Positions 1 to 11,878 of a stretch of DNA of 64,000 nt are shown piece by piece; within the stretch, counting starts at the first letter, position 1; each line of letters starts with the position of its first letter. This DNA is from Ptiloglossa arizonensis (lineage: Eukaryota > Arthropoda > Insecta > Hymenoptera > Colletidae): positions 16,623 through 80,622 of the forward strand of contig NW_027479676.1 in assembly GCF_051014685.1 (NCBI RefSeq), given 5' to 3'. The position numbers were made by a program, and so were the translations under genes. The notes beneath the pieces were generated by a model, which was given only the letters and a program-made list of their open reading frames with translations, was not told the origin of the DNA and did not search any database.

Positions 1-177
1 CCTAGGCCATTCTGGTTAAGCGTTTGGAGCAGCAGAATTGCGAAAAATTTATTCTCTTCTCAACCATTTCTTAGCTTCAAACTCCCATATCTCGCGAACG
101 GATTGACCGAACCCAAAAATTCCTATTGCATCTGAAAGTAGAAACTCGCCCGATTACAACGGTATGTGCATTTTTTC
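1..177 (+). repeat. Reference monomer (177 bp) with landmark sites
   Basis: Used here as the phase reference; the start at CCTAGG is arbitrary. Landmarks by monomer position: CCTAGG palindrome (AvrII) at 1-6; A5T3 tract at 43-50; TTAG of the variable TTAG/TTGG/TTCG site near 71-74; TCGCGA palindrome (NruI) at 92-97; A5 tract at 115-119; CCCG at 149-152 inside a partly CENP-B-box-like stretch (149-163); T6 tract at 171-176. Counting this monomer gives 74 G+C of 177 (about 42%) and nine CpG dinucleotides. Common subtype changes are loss of CCTAGG (CCTATG or TCTAGG), loss of TCGCGA (TTGCGA or TCGCTA), and ATTT versus TTTT or TGTT after the A5 tract. Confidence 0.95.
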
Positions 178-3100
178 CCTAGGCCCTTCTGGTTAAGCGT
201 TTGGAGCAGCAGAATTGCGAAAAATTTATTCTCTTCTCAACCATTTCTTAGCTTCAAACTCCCATATCTCGCGAGCGGATTGACCTAACCCAAAAATTCC
301 TATTGCATCTGAAAGTAGAAACTCGCCCGATTACAAAGGTATGTGTATTTTTTCCCTACGCCATTCTGGTTAAGCGTTTGGAGCAGCAGAATTGCGAAAA
401 ATTGTTTGCCTTCTCAACCATTATTTGGCTTCAAACTCCCATATCTCGCGAACGGATTGACCTAACCCAAAAATTCCTGTTGCGTATGAAAGTAGAAACT
501 CGCCCGATTACAACGGTATGTGTATTTTTTCCCTAGGCCATTCTGGTTAAGCGTTTGGAGCAGCAGAATTGCGAAAAATTGTTTGCCTTCTCAACCATTT
601 CTTGGCTTCAAACTCCCATATCTCGCGAACGGATTGACCTAACCCAAAAATTCCTGTTGCGTATGAAAGTAGAAACTTGCCCGATTACAACGGTCTGTGC
701 ATTTTTCCCCTAGGCCATTCTGGTTAAGCGTTTGGAGGAGCAGAATTGCGAAAAATTTATTCTCTTCTCAACCATTTCTTAGCTTCAAACTCCCATATCT
801 CGCGAACGGATTGACCTAACCGAAAAATTCCTATTGCATCTGAAAGGAGAAACTCGCCCGATTACAAGGGTATGTGCATTTTTTCCCTAGGCCATTCTGG
901 TTAAGCGTTTGGAGCAGCAGAATTGCGAAAAATTTATTCTCTTCTCAACCATTTCTTAGCTTCAAACTCCCATATCTCGCGAACGGATTGACCGAACCCA
1001 AAAATTCCTATTGCATCTGAAAGTAGAAACTCGCCCGATTACAACGGTCTGTGCATTTTTTCCCTAGGCCATTCTGGTTAAGCGTTTGGAGCAGCAGAAT
1101 TGCGAAAAATTTATTCTCTTCTCAACCATTTCTTAGCTTCAAACTCCCATATCTTGCGAACGGATTGACCTAACCCAAAAATTCCTATTGCATCTGAAAG
1201 TAGAAACTCGCCCGATTACAACGGTATGTGTATTTTTTTTCCCTAGGCCAATCTGGTTAAGCGTTTGGAGCAGCAGAATTGCGAAAAATTTTTTGCCTTC
1301 TCAACCATTTCTTGGCTTCAAACTCCCATATCTCGCGAACGGATTGACCTAACCCAAAAATTCCTATTGCATCTGAAAGTAGAAACTCGCCCGATTACAA
1401 AGGTATGTGTATTTTTTCCCTATGCCATTCTGGTTAAGCGTTTGGAGCAGCAGAATTGCGAAAAATTTGTTGTCTTGTCAACCATTTCTTAGCTTCAAAC
1501 TGCCATATCTCGCGAACGGATTGACCTAACCCAAAAATTCCTATTGCATCTGACAGTAGAAACTCGCCCGATTACAACGGTCTGTACATTTTTTCCCTAG
1601 GCCATTCTGGTTAAGCGTTTGGAGGAGCAGAATTGCGAAAAATTTATTCTCTTCTCAACCATTTCTTAGCTTCAAACTCCCATATCTCGCGAACGGATTG
1701 ACCTAACCCAAAAATCCCTATTGCATCTGAAAGTAGAAACTCGCCCGATTACAACGGTATGTGTATTTTTTCCCTAGGCCATTCTGGTTAAGCGTTTGGA
1801 GCAGCAGAATTGCGAAAAATTTATTCTCTTCTCAACCATTTCTTAGCTTCAAACTCCCATATCTTGCGAACGGATTGACCTAACCCAAAAATTCCTATTG
1901 CATTTGAAAGTAGAAACTCGCCCGATTACAACGGTATGTGTATTTTTTCCCTAGGCCAATCTGGTTAAGCGTTTGGAGCAGCAGAATTGCGAAAAATTTT
2001 TTGCCTTCTCAACCATTTCTTGGCTTAAAACTCCCATATCTCGCGAACGGATTGACCTAACCCAAAAATTCCTATTGCATCTGAAAGTAGAAACTCGCCC
2101 GATTACAAAGGTATGTGTATTTTTTCCCTATGCCGTTCTGGTTAAGCGTTTGGGGCAGCAGAATTGCGAAAAATTGTTTGCCTTCTCAACCATTTCTTGG
2201 CTTCAAACTCCCATATCTCGCGACAGGATTGACCTAACCCAAAAATTCCTGTTGCGTATGAAAGTAGAAACTCGCCCGATTTCAACGGTATGTGTATTTT
2301 TTCCCTAGGCCATTCTGGTTAAGCGATTGGAGCAGCAGAAGTGCGAAAAATTTGTTGTCTTGTCAACCATTTCTTAGCTTCAAACTCCCATATCTTGCGA
2401 ACGGATTGACCTAACCCAAAAATTCCTATTGCATTTGAAAGTAGAAACTCGCCCGATTACAACGGTATGTGTATTTTTTCCCTAGGCCAATCTGGTTAAG
2501 CGTTTGGAGCAGCAGAATTGCGAAAAATTTTTTGCCTTCCCAACCATTTCTTGGCTTCAAACTCCCATATCTCGCGAACGGATTGACCTAACCCAAAAAT
2601 TCCTGTTGCGTATGAAAGTACAAACTCGCCCGATTACAACGGTGTGTGTATTTTTCTCCTAGGCCATTCTGGTTAAGCGATTGGAGCAGCAGAAGTGCGA
2701 AAAATTTGTTGTCTTCTCAACCATTTCTTCGCTTCATAGTCCCATATCTCGCGAACGGATTGACCTAACCCAAAAATTCCTATTGCATCGGAAAGTAGAA
2801 ACTCGCCCGATTACAACAGTATGTGTATTTTTTCCCTAGGCAATTCTGGTTAAGCGATTGGAGCAGCAGAATAGCGAAAAATTTATTCTCTTCTCAACCA
2901 TTTCTTAGCTTCAAACTCCCATATCTCGCGAACGGATTGACCTAACCGAAAAATTCCTATTGCATCTGAAAGTAGAAACTCGCCCGATTACAACGGTATG
3001 TGCATTTTTCCCCTAGGCCATTCTGGTTAAGCGTTTGGAGCAGCAGAATTGCGAAAAATTTATTCTCTTCTCTACCATTTCTTAGCTTCAGACTCCCATA

Positions 3101-3218
3101 TCTCGCGAACGGATTGACCTAACCCAAAAATTCCTATTGCATCTGAAAGTAGAAACTCGCCCGATTACAACGGTCTGTGCATTTTTTCCCTAGGCCATTC
3201 TGGTTAAGCGTTTGGAGC
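1..3218 (+). repeat. Satellite block duplicated at 53,652-56,869
   Basis: This block of about 18 monomers aligns to 53,652-56,869 at a constant offset of 53,651 bp. They share private variants: GCGAGCGG near 293, CCCTACGCC near 356, the 8-T monomer near 1,233-1,240, AAAATCCC near 1,711, and CTCTACC near 3,070. Only scattered substitutions were seen, such as CAAACTC near 2,621 against GAAACTC in the partner. Identity breaks at 3,219, where GGAGCAG meets GGAGCCG. The first 977 bases also match 9,389-10,365 (offset 9,388), where one monomer equivalent to about 888-1,064 is missing. Confidence 0.9.
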
Positions 3219-3675
3219 AGCAGAATTGCGAAAAATTTTTTGCCTTCACAACCATTTCTTGGCTTCAAACTCCCATATCTCGCGAACGGATTGACCTAAC
3301 CCAAAAATTCCCATTGCATCGGAAAGTAGAAACTCGCCCGATTACAAAGGTATGTGTATTTTTCCCCTAGGCCATTCTGGTTAAGCGATTGGAGCAGCAG
3401 AATTACGAAAAATTTGTTGTCTTCTCAACCATTTCTTCGCTTCATAGTCCCATATCTCGCGAACGGATTGACCTACCCCAAAAATTCCTATTGCATCTGA
3501 AAGTAGAAACTCCCCCGATTACGACGGTATGTGTATTTTTTCCCTATGCCATTCTGGTTAAGCGTTTGGATTCAGTAGAATTGCGAAAAATTGTTTGCCT
3601 TCTCAACCATTTCTTGGCTTCAAACTCCCATATCTCGCGAACGGATTGACCTAACCCAAAAATTCCTGTTGCGTA
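3219..3675 (+). repeat. Satellite linker between two long-range duplicated blocks
   Basis: About two and a half monomers join blocks that match the far end of the window. The stretch includes a monomer with the subtype GAATTACGAAAA at about 3,400, also seen near 7,297, 43,241, 44,126, 57,403 and 63,071. It also has a private 1-bp-longer variant, TTCAGTAGAA, near 3,571-3,580, where other monomers read GCAGCAGAA. In the distal copy the corresponding interval (56,870-59,449) is about 2.1 kb longer. Nothing but satellite is present. Confidence 0.8.
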
Positions 3676-6600
3676 TGAAAGTAGAAACTCGCCCGATTAC
3701 AACGGTATGTGTATTTTTTCCCTAGGCCATTCTGGTTAAGCGATTGGAGCAGCAGAATTGCGAAAAATTTGTTCTCTTCTCAACCATTTCTTAGCTTCAA
3801 ACTCCCATATCTCGCGAACGGATTGACCTAACCCAAAAATTGCTATTGCATTTGAAAGTAGAAACTCGCCCGATTACAACGGTATGTGTATTTTTGCCCT
3901 ATGCCATTCTGGTTAAGCGTTTGGAGCACCATAATTGCGGAAAATTTTTTGCCTTCTCAACCATTTCTTGGCTTCAAACTACCATATCTCGCGAACGGAC
4001 TGACCTAACCCAAAAATTCCTATTGCATCTGAAAGTAGAAACTCGCCCGATTACAATGGTATGTGTATTTTTCCCCTAGGCCATTCTGGTTAAGCGTTTG
4101 GAGCAGCAGAATTGCGAAAAATTTATTCTCTTCTCAACCATTTCTTAGCTTCAAGCTACCATATCTCGCGAACGGACTGACCTAACCCAAAAATTCCTAT
4201 TGCATCTGAAAGTAGAAACTCGCCCGATTACAATGGTATGTGTATTTTTCCCCTAGGCCATTCTGGTTAAGCGTTTGGAGCAGCAGAATTGCGAAAAATT
4301 TTTTGCGCTCTTAAACATTTCTTGGCTTCAACCTCCCTTATCTTGCGAACGTATTGACCTAACCCAAAAATTGCTATTGCATTTGAAAGTAGAAACTCGC
4401 CCGATTACAACGGTACGTGTATTTTTACTCTAGGCCATTCAGGTTAAGCGTTTGGAGCAGCAGAATTGCGAAAAATTTTTTGCCTTCTCAACCATTTCTT
4501 GGCTTCATAATACCCTATCTCGCTAACCGATTGACCTAACCCAAAAATTCCTATTGCATCTGAAAGTAGAAACTCGCCCGATTACAACGGTATGCGTATT
4601 TTTTCCCTAGGCCATTCTGGTTAAGTGATTGGAGCAGCAGAATTGCGAAAAATTTGTTGTCTTGTCAACCATTTCTTAGCTTCAAACTGCCATATCTCGC
4701 GAACGGATTGACCTAACCCAAAAATTCCTATTGCATCTGACAGTAGAAACTCGCCCGATTACAACGGTCTGTACATTTTTTCCCTAGGCCATTCTGGTTA
4801 AGCGTTTGGAGGAGCAGAATTGCGAAAAATTTATTCTCTTCTCAACCATTTCTTAGCTTCAAACTCCCATATCTCGCGAACGGATTGACCTAACCGAAAA
4901 ATTCCTATTGCATCTGAAAGGAGAAACTCGCCCGATTACAAGGGTATGTGCATTTTTTCCCTAGGCCATTCTGGTTAAGCGTTTGGAGCAGCAGAATTGC
5001 GAAAAATTTATTCTCTTCTCAACCATTTCTTAGCTTCAAACTCCCATATCTTGCGAACGGATTGACCTAACCCAAAAATTCCTATTGCATCTGAAAGTAG
5101 AAACTCGCCCGATTACAACGGTATGTGTATTTTTTTTCCCTAGGCCATTCTGGTTAAGCGTTTGGAGCAGCAGAATTGCGAAAAATTTTTTGCCTTCTCA
5201 ACCATTTCTTGGCTTCAAACTCCCATATCTCGCGAACGGATTGACCTAACCCAAAAATTCCTATTGCATCTGAAAGTAGAAACTCGCCCGATTACAAAGG
5301 TATGTGTATTTTTTCCCTATGCCATTCTGGTTAAGCGATTGGAGCAGCAGAAGTGCGAAAAATTTGTTGTCTTGTCAACCATTTCTTAGCTTCAAACTGC
5401 CATATCTCGCGAACGGATTGACCTAACCCAAAAATTCCTATTGCATCTGACAGTAGAAACTCGCCCGATTACAACGGTCTGTACATTTTTTCCCTAGGCC
5501 ATTCTGGTTAAGCGTTTGGAGGAGCAGAATTGCGAAAAATTTATTCTCTTCTCAACCATTTCTTGGCTTAAAACTCCCATATCTCGCGAACGGATTGACC
5601 TAACCCAAAAATTCCTATTGCATCTGAAAGTAGAAACTCGCCCGATTACAAAGGTATGTGTATTTTTTCCCTATGCCGTTCTGGTTAAGCGTTTGGGGCA
5701 GCAGAATTGCGAAAAATTGTTTGCCTTCTCAACCATTTCTTGGCTTCAAACTCCCATATCTCGCGACAGGATTGACCTAACCCAAAAATTCCTGTTGCGT
5801 ATGAAAGTAGAAACTCGCCCGATTTCAACGGTATGTGTATTTTTTCCCTAGGCCATTCTGGTTAAGCGATTGGAGCAGCAGAAGTGCGAAAAATTTGTTG
5901 TCTTGTCAACCATTTCTTAGCTTCAAACTCCCATATCTTGCGAACGGATTGACCTAACCCAAAAATTCCTATTGCATTTGAAAGTAGAAACTCGCCCGAT
6001 TACAACGGTATGTGTATTTTTTCCCTAGGCCAATCTGGTTAAGCGTTTGGAGCAGCAGAATTGCGAAAAATTTTTTGCCTTCCCAACCATTTCTTGGCTT
6101 CAAACTCCCATATCTCGCGAACGGATTGACCTAACCCAAAAATTCCTGTTGCGTATGAAAGTAGAAACTCGCCCGATTACAACGGTGTGTGTATTTTTCT
6201 CCTAGGCCATTCTGGTTAAGCGATTGGAGCAGCAGAAGTGCGAAAAATTTGTTGTCTTCTCAACCATTTCTTCGCTTCATAGTCCCATATCTCGCGAACG
6301 GATTGACCTAACCCAAAAATTCCTATTGCATCGGAAAGTAGAAACTCGCCCGATTACAACAGTATGTGTATTTTTTCCCTAGGCAATTCTGGTTAAGCGA
6401 TTGGAGCAGCAGAATAGCGAAAAATTTATTCTCTTCTCAACCATTTCTTAGCTTCAAACTCCCATATCTCGCGAACGGATTGACCTAACCGAAAAATTCC
6501 TATTGCATCTGAAAGTAGAAACTCGCCCGATTACAACGGTATGTGCATTTTTCCCCTAGGCCATTCTGGTTAAGCGTTTGGAGCAGCAGAATTGCGAAAA

Positions 6601-8175
6601 ATTTATTCTCTTCTCTACCATTTCTTAGCTTCAGACTCCCATATCTCGCGAACGGATTGACCTAACCCAAAAATTCCTATTGCATCTGAAAGTAGAAACT
6701 CGCCCGATTACAACGGTCTGTGCATTTTTTCCCTAGGCCATTCTGGTTAAGCGTTTGGAGCCGCAGAATTGCGAAAAATTTATTCTCTTCTCAACCATTT
6801 CTTAGCTTCAAACTCCCATATCTTGCGAACGGATTGACCTAACCCAAAAATTCCTATTGCATCTGAAAGTAGAAACTCGCCCGATTACAACGGTATGTGT
6901 ATTTTTTCCCTAGGCCAATCTGGTTAAGCGTTTGGAGCAGCAGAATTGCGAAAAATTTTTTGCCTTCTCAACCATTTCTTGGCTTAAAACTCCCATATCT
7001 CGCGAACGGATTGACCTAACCCAAAAATTCCTATTGCATCTGAAAGTAGAAACTCGCCCGATTACAACGGTCTGTGCATTTTTTCCCTAGGCCATTCTGG
7101 TTAAGCGTTTGGAGCAGCAGAATTGCGAAAAATTTTTTGCCTTCTCAACCATTTCTTGGCTTCAAACTCCCATATCTCGCGAACGGATTGACCTAACCCA
7201 AAAATTCCCATTGCATCGGAAAGTAGAAACTCGCCCGATTACAAAGGTATGTGTATTTTTCCCCTAGGCCATTCTGGTTAAGCGATTGGAGCAGCAGAAT
7301 TACGAAAAATTTGTTGTCTTCTCAACCATTTCTTCGCTTCATAGTCCCATATCTCGCGAACGGATTGACCTACCCCAAAAATTCCTATTGCATCTGAAAG
7401 TAGAAACTCCCCCGATTACGACGGTATGTGTATTTTTTCCCTATGCCATTCTGGTTAAGCGTTTGGAGCAGCAGAATTGCGAAAAATTGTTTGCCTTCTC
7501 AACCATTTCTTGGCTTCAAACTCCCATATCTCGCGAACGGATTGACCTAACCCAAAAATTCCTGTTGCGTATGAAAGTAGAAACTCGCCCGATTACAACG
7601 GTATGTGTATTTTTTCCCTAGGCCATTCTGGTTAAGCGATTGGAGCAGCAGAATTGCGAAAAATTTGTTCTCTTCTCAACCATTTCTTAGCTTCAAACTC
7701 CCATATCTCGCGAACGGATTGACCTAACCCAAAAATTGCTATTGCATTTGAAAGTAGAAACTCGCCCGATTACAACGGTATGTGTATTTTTGCCCTATGC
7801 CATTCTGGTTAAGCGTTTGGAGCAGCATAATTGCGGAAAATTTTTTGCCTTCTCAACCATTTCTTGGCTTCAAACTACCATATCTCGCGAACGGACTGAC
7901 CTAACCCAAAAATTCCTATTGCATCTGAAAGTAGAAACTCGCCCGATTACAATGGTATGTGTATTTTTCCCCTAGGCCATTCTGGTTAAGCGTTTGGAGC
8001 AGCAGAATTGCGAAAAATTTATTCTCTTCTCAACCATTTCTTAGCTTCAAGCTACCATATCTCGCGAACGGACTGACCTAACCCAAAAATTCCTATTGCA
8101 TCTGAAAGTAGAAACTCGCCCGATTACAATGGTATGTGTATTTTTCCCCTAGGCCATTCTGGTTAAGCGTTTGGA
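3676..8175 (+). repeat. Satellite block duplicated at 59,450-63,949
   Basis: This 4.5-kb block of about 25 monomers aligns at a constant offset of 55,774 bp to 59,450-63,949. Shared subtype order includes GCGGAAAA (D type), TTCTTAAAC or the related CTCTTAAAC (B type, near 4,309), CATAATACCC (A type, near 4,506), TTAAGTGATT (near 4,621), GGAGGAGCAG (near 4,809) and the CGACAGG monomer (near 5,763). The exception is around 5,897-6,333, where the distal copy has gained two monomers and lost two others. Part of this block (3,577-5,051) also matches 51,207-52,681 at offset 47,630. Confidence 0.88.
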
Positions 8176-11100
8176 GGAGCAGAATTGCGAAAAATTTATT
8201 CTCTTCTCAACCATTTCTTAGCTTCAAACTCCCATATCTCGCGAACGGATTGACCTAACCGAAAAATTCCTATTGCATCTGAAAGGAGAAACTCGCCCGA
8301 TTACAAGGGTATGTGCATTTTTTCCCTAGGCCATTCTGGTTAAGCGTTTGGAGCAGCAGAATTGCGAAAAATTTATTCTCTTCTCAACCATTTCTTAGCT
8401 TCAAACTCCCATATCTCGCGAACGGATTGACCGAACCCAAAAATTCCTATTGCATCTGAAAGTAGAAACTCGCCCGATTACAACGGTCTGTGCATTTTTT
8501 CCCTAGGCCATTCTGGTTAAGCGTTTGGAGCAGCAGAATTGCGAAAAATTTATTCTCTTCTCAACCATTTCTTAGCTTCAAACTCCCATATCTTGCGAAC
8601 GGATTGACCTAACCCAAAAATTCCTATTGCATCTGAAAGTAGAAACTCGCCCGATTACAACGGTATGTGTATTTTTTTTCCCTAGGCCAATCTGGTTAAG
8701 CGTTTGGAGCAGCAGAGTTGCGAAAAATTTTTTGCCTTCTCAACCATTTCTTGGCTTCAAACTCCCATATCTCGCGAACGGATTGACCTAACCCAAAAAT
8801 TCCTATTGCATCTGAAAGTAGAAACTCGCCCGATTACAAAGGTATGTGTATTTTTTCCCTATGCCATTCTGGTTAAGCGTTTGGAGCAGCAGAATTGCGA
8901 AAAATTGTTTGCCTTCTCAACCATTATTTGGCTTCAAACTCCCATATCTCGCGAACGGATTGACCTAACCCAAAAATTCCTGTTGCGTATGAAAGTAGAA
9001 ACTCGCCCGATTACAACGGTATGTGTATTTTTTCCCTAGGCCATTCTGGTTAAGCGTTTGGAGCAGCAGAATTGCGAAAAATTGTTTGCCTTCTCAACCA
9101 TTTCTTGGCTTCAAACTCCCATATCTCGCGAACGGATTGACCTAACCCAAAAATTCCTGTTGCGTATGAAAGTAGAAACTTGCCCGATTACAACGGTCTG
9201 TGCATTTTTTCCCTAGGCCATTCTGGTTAAGCGTTTGGAGGAGCAGAATTGCGAAAAATTTATTCTCTTCTCAACCATTTCTTAGCTTCAAACTCCCATA
9301 TCTCGCGAACGGATTGACCTAACCGAAAAATTCCTATTGCATCTGAAAGGAGAAACTCGCCCGATTACAAGGGTATGTGCATTTTTTCCCTAGGCCATTC
9401 TGGTTAAGCGTTTGGAGCAGCAGAATTGCGAAAAATTTATTCTCTTCTCAACCATTTCTTAGCTTCAAACTCCCATATCTCGCGAACGGATTGACCGAAC
9501 CCAAAAATTCCTATTGCATCTGAAAGTAGAAACTCGCCCGATTACAACGGTATGTGCATTTTTTCCCTAGGCCCTTCTGGTTAAGCGTTTGGAGCAGCAG
9601 AATTGCGAAAAATTTATTCTCTTCTCAACCATTTCTTAGCTTCAAACTCCCATATCTCGCGAGCGGATTGACCTAACCCAAAAATTCCTATTGCATCTGA
9701 AAGTAGAAACTCGCCCGATTACAAAGGTATGTGTATTTTTTCCCTATGCCATTCTGGTTAAGCGTTTGGAGCAGCAGAATTGCGAAAAATTGTTTGCCTT
9801 CTCAACCATTATTTGGCTTCAAACTCCCATATCTCGCGAACGGATTGACCTAACCCAAAAATTCCTGTTGCGTATGAAAGTAGAAACTCGCCCGATTACA
9901 ACGGTATGTGTATTTTTTCCCTAGGCCATTCTGGTTAAGCGTTTGGAGCAGCAGAATTGCGAAAAATTGTTTGCCTTCTCAACCATTTCTTGGCTTCAAA
10001 CTCCCATATCTCGCGAACGGATTGACCTAACCCAAAAATTCCTGTTGCGTATGAAAGTAGAAACTTGCCCGATTACAACGGTCTGTGCATTTTTCCCCTA
10101 GGCCATTCTGGTTAAGCGTTTGGAGGAGCAGAATTGCGAAAAATTTATTCTCTTCTCAACCATTTCTTAGCTTCAAACTCCCATATCTCGCGAACGGATT
10201 GACCTAACCGAAAAATTCCTATTGCATCTGAAAGGAGAAACTCGCCCGATTACAAGGGTATGTGCATTTTTTCCCTAGGCCATTCTGGTTAAGCGTTTGG
10301 AGCAGCAGAATTGCGAAAAATTTATTCTCTTCTCAACCATTTCTTAGCTTCAAACTCCCATATCTTGCGAACGGATTGACCTAATCCAAAAATTCCTATT
10401 GCATCTGAAAGTAGAAACTCGCCCGATTACAACGGTATGTGTATTTTTTTTCCCTAGGCCAATCTGGTTAAGCGTTTGGAGCAGCAGAATTGCGAAAAAT
10501 TTTTTGCCTTCTCAACCATTTCTTGGCTTCAAACTCCCATATCTCGCGAACGGATTGACCTAACCCAAAAATTCCTATTGCATCTGAAAGTAGAAACTCG
10601 CCCGATTACAAAGGTATGTGTATTTTTTCCCTATGCCATTCTGGTTAAGCGTTTGGAGCAGCAGAATTGCGAAAAATTGTTTGCCTTCTCAACCATTATT
10701 TGGCTTCAAACTCCCATATCTCGCGAACGGATTGACCTAACCCAAAAATTCCTGTTGCGTATGAAAGTAGGAACTCGCCCGATTACAACGGTATGTGTAT
10801 TTTTTCCCTAGGCCATTCTGGTTAAGCGTTTGGAGCAGCAGAATTGCGAAAAATTGTTTGCCTTCTCAACTATTTCTTGGCTTCAAACTCCCATATCTCG
10901 CGAACGGATTGACCTAACCCAAAAATTCCTGTTGCGTATGAAAGTAGAAACTTGCCCGATTACAACGGTATGTGTATTTTTTCCCTAGGCCATTCTCGTT
11001 AAGCGTTTGGAGCGGCAGAATTGCGAAAAATTTATTCTCTTCTCAACCATTTCTTAGCTTCAAACTCCCATATCTCGCGAACGCATTGATCTAACCAAAA

Positions 11101-11878
11101 AATTCCTATTGCATCTGAAAGTAGAAACTCGCCCGATTACAAAGGTATGTGTATTTTTTCCCTATGCCGTTCTGGTTAAGCGTTTGGGGCAGCAGAATTG
11201 CGAAAAATTGTTTGCCTTCTCAACCATTTCTTGGCTTCAAACTCCCATATCTCGCGAACGGATTGACCTAACCCAAAAATTCCTGTTGCGTATGAAAGTA
11301 GAAACTCGCCCGATTTCAACGGTATGTGTATTTTTTCCCTAGGCCATTCTGGTTAAGCGATTGGAGCAGCAGAAGTGCGAAAAATTTGTTGTCTTCTCAA
11401 CCATTTCTTCGCTTCATAGTCCCATATCTCGCGAACGGATTGACCTACCCCAAAAATTCCTATTGCATCTGAAAGTAGAAACTCGCCCGATTACAACGGT
11501 ATGTGTATTTTTCCCCTAGGCCATTCTGGTTAAGCGATTGGAGCAGCAGAAGTGCGATAAATTTGTTGTCTTCTCAACCATTTCTTCGCTTCATAGTCCC
11601 ATATCTCGCGAACGGATTGACCTAACCCAAAAATTCCTATTGCATCTGAAAGTAGAAACTCGCCCGATTACAACAGTATGTGTATTTTTTCCCTAGGCAA
11701 TTCTGGTTAAGCGATTGGAGCAGCAGAATAGCGAAAAATTTATTCTCTTCTCAACCATTTCTTAGCTTCAAACTCCCATATCTCGCGAACGGATTGACCT
11801 AACCCAAAAATTCCTATTGCATCTGAAAGTAGAAACTCGCCCGATTACAACGGTCTGTGCATTTTTTCCCTAGGCCAT
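8176..11878 (+). repeat. Satellite block with repeats of the left-end series
   Basis: This segment of about 21 monomers reuses the series seen at the start of the window. GGAGGAGCAG monomers followed by AAAGGAG occur near 8,173, 9,236 and 10,121. 8-T (179-bp) monomers end near 8,680 and 10,452. The part 9,389-10,365 matches 1-977 with very few substitutions. Monomers carrying AACGCATTGATC (G type, preceded by ATTCTCGTTAAG) appear near 11,082. Only satellite is present. Confidence 0.85.

Noticed and set aside
91..163. Internal sub-repeat within the monomer (CTCGCGAACGGATTGAC compared with CTCGCCCGATTACAAC, about 54 bp apart)
   Set aside because: The likeness covers under 20 bases with several mismatches and has no third copy. 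It is not enough to argue that the monomer arose from a shorter unit.
1973..2308. Open frames of about 75-111 codons recurring at many places (for example 1,973-2,308, 8,704-9,039, 43,230-43,565, 63,060-63,395), all with the same 59-residue repeated sequence
   Set aside because: They are the satellite read in one frame. Most start at TTG and not ATG, end at the recurrent TAG in CCTAGG or TCTTAGC, have no promoter or other gene context, and appear or vanish with single-base subtype changes. No evidence of a protein-coding gene.
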